From Novosphingobium panipatense (GTDB lineage: Bacteria > Pseudomonadota > Alphaproteobacteria > Sphingomonadales > Sphingomonadaceae): 64,000 bases of DNA. The notes beneath the pieces are model-generated. The model ran no database searches and was not told the DNA's origin. It was given only the letters and a program-made list of their open reading frames with translations. Positions 55,058-64,000 of the stretch are shown piece by piece (position 1 is the first letter of the stretch; every line of letters starts with the position of its first letter). The stretch lies in contig NZ_MSQB01000002.1 in the NCBI RefSeq assembly GCF_002149965.1, positions 118,620-182,619 on the forward strand, read 5' to 3'. A program made the position numbers and the translations under genes.

Positions 55058-58000
55058 TTACCGCCCGAGCAGGTTGCGCGCCTGGCTGGCGATCTGTGCG
55101 AGCATGGCCGGGCTCAGCGGCGCGGTGTTTTCCGCGCGCTGGACCATGGCCCGGAAGGTCTGGATCGCGGCGATGTTCGCCCGGCCCCATTCTTCCGCAG
55201 CCGCCGCCGGATCGGACTTGCCCGCCTTGGTTCCGGCAAGGCGGCGCAGGAAGTCGAGCCGCATCTGCTGGAAATCGCGGGCGAGACCGGCAACCAGCAG
55301 GCGCTCCCACGGGTCCGAGGGGTTCATCACCGTGGCGCTGGCCTGTGCCCAGTCCAGGCCGAGACCGGCGCCGATCCGGGTGAAGGCCCCGACGAGCTGA
55401 CGCGGATCGATCCCGGTATCGGCAGCGAGCGCGGCAATGCCGACGGCACCGTCGAGGTCATAGAGATTGGCGACCATGCCCGCCTCCGCCTCGGGCGCGC
55501 CGAGTTCGAGAAGGCCGCTGCGCAGCTTGCGCGAGTGCGCGGCAATGCGTTCGCCCAGCAGTTCGTGCGTGTCCACCGAAAGCGCCGCCACCGGCTTGCC
55601 GATCCGGGCGAGCACTCCCGAAGGCGGCATCTGCCCGGCGCCGGCGCGCAGCAGGTCGGCCATATGGCCGCGCACGACGCCCGCCGTGCGGTCGAACAGG
55701 GCAATGCGCGCATCTTCGGTCATCGGCGCCACTTCGAGCCGTTCCCAGAGCGCATCGAGATCGAAGAGCTGCACCGCCAACGCGAAAGCCGCGGCGACGT
55801 GGGCAAGGTCTGCGCCTTCTTCCTCGGCGAGTTCGAAAGGATGGACGATGCCCAGGCGGTTGACCACGCGGTTCGCCAGCTTGGTGGCGATGATCTCGCC
55901 CGCCAGACGGTGCCCTTCGATAAAGCGCGCGTACTTCGCCTGCATGGGCTGCGGGAAAGCCGCCAAGAGCATCGGCTGAAGCGTGGCGTCGGCGGCCAGG
56001 TCGGACGCCTCGATCGCGGCCTGGAGCACCAGCTTGCCGCTGGAGAGCAGCACCGCCAGTTCGGGCCGGGTCAGCCCGCGCCCGTCCTGCGCCCGGCGGC
56101 CAAGCGATTCGTTGTCGGCCAGGCCCTCGGTCTTGCGGTCGAGATTGCCGCCCTCTTCCAGCGTCTCGATCAGGCGGACATGCGAAGGCATGGCGCTGGC
56201 CCCGCCGCGCTCGGCGATGGAAAGCGCCAGGGCCTGGAGGCGGTTGTCCTCCAGCACCAGTTCGGCCACTTCGTCGGTCATCTCGCGCAGCAGTTCGACG
56301 CGCTCTTCCTCGCTGAGCTTGTCCGCCCGCTTGGCGGCGGCCAGCGCGATCTTGATATTGACCTCGTTATCCGAGCAGTCGACGCCCGCCGAATTGTCGA
56401 TGAAGTCGGTGTTGATGCGCCCGCCCCTGGAGGCGAACTCAATCCGCGCGGCCTGGGTGACGCCGAGGTTGGCGCCTTCGCCGATCACCCGCACGCGCAG
56501 CTCATTGGCGCTGACGCGCAGCGCGTCGTTGGCGGGATCGCCCACGGTCGCATTGTTTTCGGCCGAGGCCTTCACGTAAGTGCCGATGCCGCCGAACCAC
56601 AGCAGGTCCACCGGCGCCCAGAGGATCGCGGAGATCAGCGATTCAGGGTCGAGTTCGCTCGCCTCGATGCCGAGCGCGGCGCGCACTTCGTCGGTCAGCG
56701 GGATCGACTTGGACTTGCGCGAGAAGACGCCGCCGCCCTTGGAGATCAGCGCCTTGTCGTAATCGTCCCAGCTGGAATGCGGCAGGTCGAACATGCGCCT
56801 GCGCTCGGCCCAGCTCTTGGCTGCGTCGGGATCGGGATCGAGGAAGATGTGGCGGTGGTCGAAGGCAGCGACCAGCTTGAGCGACTTCGACAGCAGCATG
56901 CCGTTGCCGAAGACGTCGCCCGACATGTCGCCGCAGCCGATCACGCGGACCGGGTCGTTCTGCACGTCCACGCCCATTTCCAGGAAGTGGCGCTGCACCG
57001 AAAGCCAGGCGCCGCGTGCGGTGATGCCCATGGCCTTGTGGTCGTAGCCGTTGGAGCCGCCGCTGGCGAAAGCGTCGTCCAGCCAGAAGTCGCGCGATTC
57101 GGCGATGCCGTTGGCGACGTCGGAGAACTTGGCCGTGCCCTTGTCCGCCGCGACCACGAAATAGGGGTCCTCGCCGTCGAGGATCACCACGCTTTCGGGG
57201 TGGACCACCTTGTCCGCCACGATGTTGTCGGTGATCGACAGGAGGGTGCCGATGAAGACCTCGTAGCTGGCCTGCCCTTCGGCGGCCCATCCGGCGCGGT
57301 CGAGCGCGGGATCGGGCAGCTGCTTGGGATAGAAGCCGCCCTTGGCCCCGGTCGGCACGATCACCGCGTTCTTCACGCGCTGCGCCTTCATCAGGCCGAG
57401 GATCTCGGTGCGATAGTCGTCGCGGCGGTCGGACCAGCGCAGGCCCCCGCGCGCAACGGGCCCCGCGCGTAGGTGAATGCCCTCTACGCGGCGCGAATAG
57501 ACGAAGATCTCGCGCCAGGGCAGCGGCTTGGGCAGGCCCGGAACGAGCGCCGAATCGAGCTTGAAGGCCAGTGCCACTTGCGCGGCCGGAGCGAAGGCAT
57601 TGGTGCGCAGCATGGCCGCCACGACATCGCGGAAAGCGCGCAGCACGCGGTCGTCGTTGATGGCGCTGACATTGGCCAGACCGGCGCGGATCGCCTCCTG
57701 CGCCTGTGCCTTGGCCTGGGCGCGGTCGCCCTTGAAGGCGGGGTCGTGAATGGCGCGGAACAGATCGACGATGGCCAGCGTCACCGCAGGCGCGCCCAGC
57801 AGCGCGTCCACCACCGTGCCGATGCCGAAGTGCATGCCCGCCTGGCGCAAGTAGCGATACCAGGCACGCAGCCAGTTCGCCTCGCCCTTGGACAGGCCGA
57901 GGCCGGGGACGAGGCGGTTGAAGGGATCGTTCTCGCCCAGGTTGTTGAGCACGCCCGCCAGCGCATCCTCGATCATCGGCGCCAGTTTGAGCACTTCGCG

Positions 58001-59797
58001 CACGTCGCTGCCCAGCGGCAGTGCCAGGGTGAAATCGTGGATCGTGCCGATCCGTCCCTTGTCGAGCGGGGTCGGCATTTCCGCAAGGACGCGGAAGCCG
58101 AAGTTCTCCAGCGCGGGCACGGCATCGGACAGCGGCAGGCTGCCTTCCGCCTGGTAGATCTTCAGATGAAGCTGCGACGTTTCGGCACTTTCATGCTGGT
58201 AGAGCCGCACGCCGCGGCTGCCGCGCGCTTCCGTTCCGGCATCGCCGACCACGAGGCTGCGCATGTGGCCGATGTCGATGGCCGCTTCGGCGGGGCCGTA
58301 ATCGCTGCGGTAGGAAAGCGGGAAAGCCTCGGCATAGCGCACGGCGATGGCGGCGGCGCGGCCCGGTTCCAGCGACTGGGCCAGAGCGGCCTCAACCGCC
58401 TCGCCCCAGCCGCGCAGCATGACCTGCAGCCGGTGATCGAGCGCTTCCTCGTCCAGCGCCTGCGCGCCTTCGCGGATGTCGAGCGTGTAGCGCAGCATCG
58501 CGAGATTGCCGGCCTCGACGCTCAGCGACCAGTCGAGCGTCGGTGCCTGGGCGGCCTCCTCGATCATGGCCTGGATGCGCTTGCGCATCTGGGTGGAAAG
58601 CGTGTCGCGGGCGATCCAGACGAAGGCGAACAGGTGGCGCGAAAGCGGCGAGGTGGTGACAACCAGGCGTGGGCGCGGACGATCGACCAGCGCGGTCATC
58701 GTCGTGGCCAGACGCTCCACGTCGGCCTCGCCGAAGCCGAGCACCAGATCGTGCGGCAGGCTGGTCATGGCATGGGCCAGCGCCTTGCCGGTGTGGCCGT
58801 TCGGATCGAACCCGAGCTTGCTGCCAAGCCCCGCCAGCAGGCGGCGCAGGCGCGGAACGCGGCCCGGCGCGGCGGCCAGCGCGGCGCTGGTCCACATGCC
58901 GGCATGAACCGAAAGCGCGGCCACCTTGCCGCCCTCGATCACCGGGACGAGGAAGAGATCCAGCGGCACGCGGCGATGGACGGTGGACACGACATTGGCC
59001 TTGATGACCATCGGCGCGCGCACTTCGCCTGCGGCAAGCTGGGCATCGAAGGCTTCGAAGGCGCGTTCGTAGCTGGCGTCCGACAGCAGGCCGCGCGCCT
59101 CGCGCTTGCAGATGCCGAGCTGGTCGGCCTGGCTGCCGTCGCGGCGGCGGGTGACGTGGCCGAGCTGGGTCAGCATGCCGCCCGCGAACCAGCGCAGCAG
59201 TTCGGCGCCTTCGGCATCCTCGATACGGTCGGCATCGCCGTCCATCGCGGCGACCATCTTCGGCCAGTCCGCAACGGCGGCGCGCACATCGGCCAGCGCG
59301 GTTTCGAGCGCGGCCTGAAGATCGCGGCGCTGGCGGGCATCGGCGCGGTCGGTCTCGATATAGATCATCGATTCGCGGGGCGCGGCTTCGCTCGCCTCTT
59401 CGGGCAGGCCGACGAGATTGCCCTCGCCGTCACGCTCGACCCGCACGACCGGGTGGGCGAGCCGGTCGATGACGAGACCCGCCTCGGCCACCACGGCGGC
59501 AACCGAGTCGACCAGGAAAGGCATGTCGTCGTTGACGATGGCGATGCGCAGGTAGCGGCGATCCTCGTTCTCCGAGGCGATCTCGATCACCGGCACACCC
59601 GCTTCGCGCCGGTCGGCAAGATCGAGCAGGACTTGCGCGGCTTCCTCTACCCAGGTCGCCCCGTCGGTCCCACCTACCGCGTCTCCGGGCAGCAGCGAAT
59701 CCCGGATACGCCGGGCGATCGCAGGCTGCAGCGCGGAGGCCTTCCGGCCCGGCCTGGAACGAGTCTTGGGGGCGGCGGTCAGATCCTCTGCGCTCAT
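55058..59797 (-). CDS. NAD-specific glutamate dehydrogenase, large (180-kDa) class
   Basis: 1579 residues from ATG 59797, preceded by GGGAG; the first residues of a longer frame to 59812 would use TTG. The large-class organisation is evident: about 700 N-terminal residues with ACT-like regulatory domains, then the catalytic core. The core contains GGLRWSDRRDDYRTEILGLM and VPTGAKGGFYPKQLPD with its active-site Lys, then KVVHPESVVILDGEDPYFVV, VIGCGDMSGDVFGNGMLLSK, the nucleotide-binding region, and a C-terminal helical domain. It deaminates glutamate to 2-oxoglutarate, fitting the arginine and aromatic amino acid breakdown encoded upstream. It stands alone as a transcription unit. Confidence 0.95.
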   Translation of the reverse strand: MSAEDLTAAPKTRSRPGRKASALQPAIARRIRDSLLPGDAVGGTDGATWVEEAAQVLLDLADRREAGVPVIEIASENEDRRYLRIAIVNDDMPFLVDSVAAVVAEAGLVIDRLAHPVVRVERDGEGNLVGLPEEASEAAPRESMIYIETDRADARQRRDLQAALETALADVRAAVADWPKMVAAMDGDADRIEDAEGAELLRWFAGGMLTQLGHVTRRRDGSQADQLGICKREARGLLSDASYERAFEAFDAQLAAGEVRAPMVIKANVVSTVHRRVPLDLFLVPVIEGGKVAALSVHAGMWTSAALAAAPGRVPRLRRLLAGLGSKLGFDPNGHTGKALAHAMTSLPHDLVLGFGEADVERLATTMTALVDRPRPRLVVTTSPLSRHLFAFVWIARDTLSTQMRKRIQAMIEEAAQAPTLDWSLSVEAGNLAMLRYTLDIREGAQALDEEALDHRLQVMLRGWGEAVEAALAQSLEPGRAAAIAVRYAEAFPLSYRSDYGPAEAAIDIGHMRSLVVGDAGTEARGSRGVRLYQHESAETSQLHLKIYQAEGSLPLSDAVPALENFGFRVLAEMPTPLDKGRIGTIHDFTLALPLGSDVREVLKLAPMIEDALAGVLNNLGENDPFNRLVPGLGLSKGEANWLRAWYRYLRQAGMHFGIGTVVDALLGAPAVTLAIVDLFRAIHDPAFKGDRAQAKAQAQEAIRAGLANVSAINDDRVLRAFRDVVAAMLRTNAFAPAAQVALAFKLDSALVPGLPKPLPWREIFVYSRRVEGIHLRAGPVARGGLRWSDRRDDYRTEILGLMKAQRVKNAVIVPTGAKGGFYPKQLPDPALDRAGWAAEGQASYEVFIGTLLSITDNIVADKVVHPESVVILDGEDPYFVVAADKGTAKFSDVANGIAESRDFWLDDAFASGGSNGYDHKAMGITARGAWLSVQRHFLEMGVDVQNDPVRVIGCGDMSGDVFGNGMLLSKSLKLVAAFDHRHIFLDPDPDAAKSWAERRRMFDLPHSSWDDYDKALISKGGGVFSRKSKSIPLTDEVRAALGIEASELDPESLISAILWAPVDLLWFGGIGTYVKASAENNATVGDPANDALRVSANELRVRVIGEGANLGVTQAARIEFASRGGRINTDFIDNSAGVDCSDNEVNIKIALAAAKRADKLSEEERVELLREMTDEVAELVLEDNRLQALALSIAERGGASAMPSHVRLIETLEEGGNLDRKTEGLADNESLGRRAQDGRGLTRPELAVLLSSGKLVLQAAIEASDLAADATLQPMLLAAFPQPMQAKYARFIEGHRLAGEIIATKLANRVVNRLGIVHPFELAEEEGADLAHVAAAFALAVQLFDLDALWERLEVAPMTEDARIALFDRTAGVVRGHMADLLRAGAGQMPPSGVLARIGKPVAALSVDTHELLGERIAAHSRKLRSGLLELGAPEAEAGMVANLYDLDGAVGIAALAADTGIDPRQLVGAFTRIGAGLGLDWAQASATVMNPSDPWERLLVAGLARDFQQMRLDFLRRLAGTKAGKSDPAAAAEEWGRANIAAIQTFRAMVQRAENTAPLSPAMLAQIASQARNLLGR

Positions 59798-60071
59798 TGC
59801 ATTCTCCCGCAAATCAAAGGCAGGCGAGGCGTCGCAGTGCGCCTGCTGCCAGACGCCGAATATAGGACCGGTCTAGCGATCCGGTACCCGCCGCTTTCCC
59901 GTAATGCGAAAAAGTCGGCGAAAGAACCGTTTCCGCCACACTCAAGACGGTGCAGCGACCCGAGGCGACCGGCCGGTCTTTTCGGTGTGTTGCGGGAGTT
60001 GTAACGGCATTTCCCTGTCACGCAACATTCGTTTAACTGTGCGAAATTGAATAATTTGCACTTGGCCGGCT

Positions 60072-61196
60072 TCAAGCGAGACGGGCGCTGGATCCGTCCA
60101 GATGAAGGTGCAGGAAAGGCGCAAAAGTGCCGCCGAAACGGCTGCGGCCACGCGGCTTGGCGCGGGAGGCGCCTTCCGCTCCGCCCCGGTAGTCGATGAA
60201 ACTGGTAACCCGAAGATCGGGCAGCACCCACCAGCTATAAGCCTGCCACGGCGCTTCGACGGGATTGGCAAGGACCAGCCCATGGCCGTTGAGCAGGCGC
60301 CAGGGCGATCCCAGCCCTTCGGAAACGGCACCGTAAAGCCCGGTCGGCGCGTCCACGCCGGGGGCGAAGACGCTCGCCTGGGTGGACCAGAAGAGATAGC
60401 TCAGGCCCCGGTGGCGCACGATATGCGGCCGTTCGAGTTCGTTGTTCACGCCGTCCGCCTCCACCAGCGGCGGCAATTCCACGAGGGCGCCGTTCGCGCC
60501 CCGGTGCGCCAGCCCCACCACGCCGTTATGCGCCTTGCCGCTACGCGCGGAAGAGGCGGTGAAGAGCAGGTAGTCCTCGCCCTCCGCCGTGCGATGGAGG
60601 CTGGGATCGCGAAAGGCCTTGATGGTTCCGGCCCGGCCAGCGCCTTCGTGCCGGGTCATGTAGTATCGGCCCGATGGGGCGAGGGTTTCCTCCGGCTCGG
60701 ACCAGGCGCCGAACGCCGCGCCGCTTTCGCGCAGCACAGCGCGGCTGGCGAACAGGCGCTGCCGGAACGAGGGCGCGCTTTCACCCCGCATGCCCGCTGC
60801 GGTGAAGTGCAGCGTCACCACCGAGCCTTCCACCGTGGCCGAACCCGACCATTCGCGGCTGCCCGGCGTGAAGCCCTCGGGGAAGACCGGCCCGAGCGGC
60901 AGGAAACGCCCGTCCTTGCGGTGGAAGTGATGGATTCGCGCATGTCCATGGCGGGCCTCCGGGTCGGCGAAGGCGGGCGCGGCCAGCGCGAACCACAGCT
61001 CGCCGCTGCGCCAACGCAAGGGCGTGCCCTCGATATCGGCGAGCGGCCAGGCATCCCAGACATCGAGGTCCGGCGCGATCCGCCGGACATCCTGCGCCTC
61101 GATGCGCGGCGCACGATCGAAAGTGCCGCCTTTCAGCAGCAAGAGGTCCGCCGCCGTCCACGACAAGGGCGCAAATGTAAGGTCGGTGTAGGGCAC
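60072..61196 (-). CDS. GH68-family fructosyltransferase/invertase
   Basis: 374 residues from GTG 61196; the open frame continues upstream to a TTG at 61361, but that part is low-GC and unlike the family. GH68 catalytic residues can all be seen: nucleophile Asp 48 in VWDAWPL, EWSGSA at 115-120, transition-state Asp 197 in FRDPSL and acid/base Glu 255 in ELERPH. The FAPGVDAPTGLYG and YSWWVLPDL segments resemble Zymomonas-type levansucrase. It should hydrolyse sucrose and/or make fructans. No signal peptide is seen, as in Zymomonas enzymes, so export may use another route or the enzyme may act inside the cell. Confidence 0.9.
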   Translation of the reverse strand: MPYTDLTFAPLSWTAADLLLLKGGTFDRAPRIEAQDVRRIAPDLDVWDAWPLADIEGTPLRWRSGELWFALAAPAFADPEARHGHARIHHFHRKDGRFLPLGPVFPEGFTPGSREWSGSATVEGSVVTLHFTAAGMRGESAPSFRQRLFASRAVLRESGAAFGAWSEPEETLAPSGRYYMTRHEGAGRAGTIKAFRDPSLHRTAEGEDYLLFTASSARSGKAHNGVVGLAHRGANGALVELPPLVEADGVNNELERPHIVRHRGLSYLFWSTQASVFAPGVDAPTGLYGAVSEGLGSPWRLLNGHGLVLANPVEAPWQAYSWWVLPDLRVTSFIDYRGGAEGASRAKPRGRSRFGGTFAPFLHLHLDGSSARLA

Positions 61197-61435
61197 GCGC
61201 GGAACACCTCTGCGGCAAATGGGAAGCCCGGATCGAGCAATGGATTGCAGGTATCCACCGGCCTCCGTCAATTCCGCAATTAAACTTAAGAAATCTGAAT
61301 TTGAGAAATCATCGCAGGCATGCGCTCCCAAAAAACCCGCAAATAGACGTAATTGCGCCAACCGTTTTTCATCCTAGAACAGGATACCGCATGCGGGATC
61401 GCAAGCGTGCTGCCGCACGACTTGGGAGGAGACCG
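61197..61435. promoter_or_regulatory. Divergent promoter region of the GH68/MFS locus
   Basis: 239 bp, less GC-rich than the flanking genes, between the divergent GH68 and transporter genes. It contains the 10-bp palindrome CCGCATGCGG at 61387-61396 and A/T-rich stretches that may hold promoter elements. LacI-type regulators bind palindromes; this one is a candidate but does not match a known consensus that I can name. Confidence 0.4.
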
Positions 61436-62833
61436 ATGAACCCAGGCGCGCCAAATCCAGCCGCAAGGCCGAAACTGTCGCTGCTGCGCATCTGCGAGAT
61501 GAATCTCGGCTTTTTCGGGCTGCAGTTCAGCTTCGGCCTGCAACAGGCGAACATGAGCCCGATCTATCGGACTTTGGGAGCCTCCGAAGCCCTCCTGCCG
61601 CTGCTCTGGCTGGCCGGGCCGATGACCGGGCTGATCGTCCAGCCCCTTGTCGGCGCCATGAGCGACCGCACCCGCTCCCGGCTCGGGCGCCGCACGCCCT
61701 ACTTCCTCGTCGGCGCGGTGATCTGTTCGCTGTGCCTTTTCGCCATGCCCTATTCCCCCACCCTCTGGGCAGCGGCATCGCTGCTCTGGCTGCTCGATGC
61801 GGGCAATAACGTGACCATGGAGCCTTATCGCGCCTATGTCGCAGACCGCCTCGCCCCCGCCCAGCGCGCCACCGGTTTCCTGACCCAGAGCGCCTTCACC
61901 GGCCTCGCCCAGACGCTGTCCTATCTGGCGCCCTCACTGCTCGCCGCCACGATCGACCGCGAGCTACTGGACGCGAACGGCATACCCGCCGTGGTGCGCC
62001 TGGCTTTCGCGATCGGGGCGGTGCTTTCGCTTTCGACGGTGGCCTGGTCACTCCTGCGCGTGCCGGAATTGCCGCTTTCGGCAGGGGAACGCGCGGCGAT
62101 TGCGGCAAAACCGCGTGGCCCGCGCGCGGTGGTCAGGGAAATAGGCGGGGCGCTGAAAGCCATGCCCGGCCCGATGCGGCGCCTGATCCCCTCGATGTTC
62201 TGCCAGTGGTTCGCGATGTTCGTGTACTGGCAGTTCATCGCCGATACCGTCGCGCGGTCGATGTTCGGCACGTCCGATCCCCTCGCGCCGGCCTATCGCG
62301 CCGCCGTGCTCGCCGCGCAGCAGCTCGGCGCGCTCTACAACGCCGTGGCCTTCGTGGCGGCTTTCGCGCTGATGCCGCTTGTCCGTGGCCTGATTGTCCG
62401 TGGCCTGGGCGCGGCATGGGTCCATACCGGCTGCCTCGCCGCCTCCGGCCTTGCCATGCTGATGATTCCTTGGACGAATTCCATGACCGTCGCGGCACCG
62501 CTGATGATCGGACTGGGCCTCGGATGGGCCGGAATGATGGCCATTCCCTACCTCATTTTAACGGGCGCGGCCCCTCCCGAGCGCACCGGGGTCTACGTTG
62601 GCCTTTTCAATATTTTAATCGTGGCGCCCATGTTGATCGAGACGCTGACGATGCCATTGATCTATAAATCGCTGCTCGCTTCGGATCCGCGCCATGCGCT
62701 GGTTCTGGCCGGGTTCCTGATGCTGGCCGGTGCGGCAGCGACGCTTCTCGTCGCCGATCCGCGTTCCGCCCCTGCGGGAACCCGCGCCGGGGAAGCGGAC
62801 GCCCCGTCTCCGCCGCGGGATACGAACTGTTAG
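61436..62833 (+). CDS. MFS transporter, sucrose-proton symporter (SUT/GPH-like) type
   Basis: 465 residues from ATG 61436, preceded by GGGAGGAG. About 12 membrane helices are visible. Family-typical segments: FFGLQFSFGLQQANMSPIYR, PLVGAMSDRTRSRLGRRTPY (the loop 2-3 motif) and LLDAGNNVTMEPYRAYVAD. They resemble the sucrose-type MFS proteins of Proteobacteria more than general sugar permeases. Positioned divergently from GH68 and just before a LacI regulator, it likely imports sucrose or a product of it. Confidence 0.88.
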   Translation: MNPGAPNPAARPKLSLLRICEMNLGFFGLQFSFGLQQANMSPIYRTLGASEALLPLLWLAGPMTGLIVQPLVGAMSDRTRSRLGRRTPYFLVGAVICSLCLFAMPYSPTLWAAASLLWLLDAGNNVTMEPYRAYVADRLAPAQRATGFLTQSAFTGLAQTLSYLAPSLLAATIDRELLDANGIPAVVRLAFAIGAVLSLSTVAWSLLRVPELPLSAGERAAIAAKPRGPRAVVREIGGALKAMPGPMRRLIPSMFCQWFAMFVYWQFIADTVARSMFGTSDPLAPAYRAAVLAAQQLGALYNAVAFVAAFALMPLVRGLIVRGLGAAWVHTGCLAASGLAMLMIPWTNSMTVAAPLMIGLGLGWAGMMAIPYLILTGAAPPERTGVYVGLFNILIVAPMLIETLTMPLIYKSLLASDPRHALVLAGFLMLAGAAATLLVADPRSAPAGTRAGEADAPSPPRDTNC

Positions 62834-62857
62834 TTGGCCGGACAAAAGGGAGGTTGG

Positions 62858-63949
62858 ATGGCGGGGAACGAAGATCAGACGATGGACAAGTCCCTGGAAG
62901 GTCAGGGATTAGGTGAGGAAACTCAGCTTTCCGAAAGCGCCAAGCAGCACGTCCGCACGCTGGCCGATCTGGCCCGTCTGGCCGGCGTGTCGGCAGGAAC
63001 GGTATCCCGCGCGCTCGCCGGGAAAGCGCTGGTCAATGCCGAGACGCGCGACCGCATCCAGGCGCTGGCCCGCCACCACGGTTTCAAGCCGAACCAGATG
63101 GCCAGCAAGCTGCGCACCGGCCGCACCGGGGTGATCGGCGTGGTCATCCCGCTCGGGCATGAAAAACGCCAGACCATCTCCGATCCCTTTTTCCTCACGC
63201 TGCTGGGCCATCTTGCCGACGAACTGACCGAGAGCGGCTACGACCTCATGCTCAGCCGCGCCATTCCCGACGGAACGGCAGACTGGCTGGAACGCATCAC
63301 CAGTTCGGGCATGGTGGACGGCATCATCGTCATCGGCCAGTCCGACCAGTTCCATGTGATAGAGCGGGTTGCGCAGAGCTACCGCCCGATGGTGGCCTGG
63401 GGCCATTACCGCAGCGGGCAGGCGCACTGCGCGGTCGGCACCGACAACGAACTGGGCGGCCGCATCGCCGTCGAGCATCTCGTCGCCTCGGGAGCCAGGA
63501 ACATCGCCTTCCTCGGCCAGACCGGCGGGATCGAGATCGCCACCCGCTATCGCGGTGCCGCCATGGCGGCAGAAGCCGCCAATGCCACTTTCGTCCACTT
63601 GCCCGTGGAACTCGCGGATGCCGCGATGGGGCCGCAGATCGAGCAGGTGCTTGCGGGCACCGACCTGCCGATCGACGGTATCGTCGCCGCCTCCGACCTC
63701 ATCGCCATGTCGGCCCTGCGCGTGCTGCACGAGATGGGCCGCGCAGTGCCGGGCGAGGTGCGGATCGTCGGCTTCGACGACCTGCCGCTCGCCGCGCAGA
63801 CCACACCGCCGCTCACCACCATCCGTCAGGAAATCGCCGAAGGCGCCCGCGCCCTGGTCGAACGGCTCAGGACGCGGATCGAAGGCCGCCCCACCCAAAG
63901 CCTGGTCATGCCGCCCCGCCTCGTCGTGCGACAGACCACGCGAAGCTGA
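62858..63949 (+). CDS. LacI-family transcriptional regulator
   Basis: 363 residues from ATG 62858, preceded by GGGAGG; a TTG at 62834 is in frame but upstream of the ribosome-binding site. The helix-turn-helix is TLADLARLAGVSAGTVSRAL near residues 34-53, and the hinge RIQALARHHGFKPNQMASKL follows. The periplasmic-binding-like effector domain has IGVVIPLGHEKRQTISDPFF, VDGIIVIGQSDQ and VRIVGFDDLPLAAQTTPPLT. It probably senses a sucrose-derived sugar and controls the GH68/MFS genes. It lies 24 bp after the transporter stop, likely in one transcript. Confidence 0.9.
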   Translation: MAGNEDQTMDKSLEGQGLGEETQLSESAKQHVRTLADLARLAGVSAGTVSRALAGKALVNAETRDRIQALARHHGFKPNQMASKLRTGRTGVIGVVIPLGHEKRQTISDPFFLTLLGHLADELTESGYDLMLSRAIPDGTADWLERITSSGMVDGIIVIGQSDQFHVIERVAQSYRPMVAWGHYRSGQAHCAVGTDNELGGRIAVEHLVASGARNIAFLGQTGGIEIATRYRGAAMAAEAANATFVHLPVELADAAMGPQIEQVLAGTDLPIDGIVAASDLIAMSALRVLHEMGRAVPGEVRIVGFDDLPLAAQTTPPLTTIRQEIAEGARALVERLRTRIEGRPTQSLVMPPRLVVRQTTRS

Positions 63950-64000
63950 GAGTTTGTTTGAAAATGCCCCGAAAGGGCATTTTCTTGCGGCACCGGCCCG
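63949..64000. repeat. Nested composite palindrome, copy 5 (cut by window end)
   Basis: GAGAGTTTGTTTGAAAATGCC and the hairpin AAAATGCCCC-GAAA-GGGCATTTT form the left module. The core begins at 63987 (GCGGCACCGGCCCG) and runs off the window. It begins at the LacI stop codon. Confidence 0.85.

Overview
The window looks like chromosomal DNA from a high-GC alphaproteobacterium of the order Sphingomonadales, most likely Novosphingobium or a close relative. This is inferred from gene content: a zwf/edd/glk/eda Entner-Doudoroff block, pstSCAB-phoU-phoB with a separate phoR, a 180-kDa-type NAD-glutamate dehydrogenase, TonB-dependent uptake, an AST-type arginine cluster and abundant short palindromic repeats. 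I found no rRNA, tRNA, CRISPR array, transposase or phage gene.

Layout. 1-2289 holds the 3' end of polyphosphate kinase and an exopolyphosphatase/GppA protein. 2514-9925 is a compact minus-strand VirB type IV secretion operon in transcription order virB2-3-4-6-9-10-11, with no virB8, virB5, virB1, virB7, virD4 or relaxase in view. 10178-15281 has a small TPR protein, then a surface lipoprotein and a TonB-dependent receptor. 15510-16292 is a yybP-ykoY type manganese riboswitch followed by a GDT1/TMEM165-family cation exporter. An IclR regulator follows.

17424-31499 is a phosphate-starvation region. It holds a metallophosphoesterase plus glycosyltransferase operon resembling the PlcP/Agt membrane-lipid remodelling pair, a divergent PhoB-like regulator with a degenerate receiver, phoB-phoU-pstBACS, an OprP-type porin, miaB, an alpha/beta hydrolase and phoR. 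Series of TGTCAY-like hexamers spaced 11 bp apart, as in Pho boxes, lie upstream of pstS, plcP and the PhoB-like regulator. Less regular versions precede the porin and the lipoprotein. Together with ppk/ppx, this suggests a clustered phosphate regulon.

31857-39811 is the glucose catabolic block: zwf, then edd-glk-eda and a phosphoenolpyruvate-carboxylase-like gene, the last four joined by 4-bp overlaps. The PEPC-like protein has lost several family signature residues. 40341-44583 carries an AT-richer orphan gene and a GH130-like/GT4 pair. 44930-49627 is an arginine-catabolism-like operon (DUF1338, astD, M20 hydrolase, astA). 49849-50859 has a HAD phosphatase and a small ORF. 50863-54812 is aromatic amino acid catabolism (maiA, VOC protein, hpd, phhA) with a divergent Lrp regulator. 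55058-59797 is NAD-glutamate dehydrogenase. 60072-63949 is a fructan/sucrose locus: GH68 enzyme, sucrose-type MFS transporter and LacI regulator.

Repeats are a striking feature. A nested composite palindrome (core running GCGGCACCGGCC to GGCCGGTGCCGC with interchangeable small hairpins at its flanks) occurs four times complete and once cut by the window end. Three other inverted-repeat families also occur, and one of them forms the C-terminal codons of hpd.
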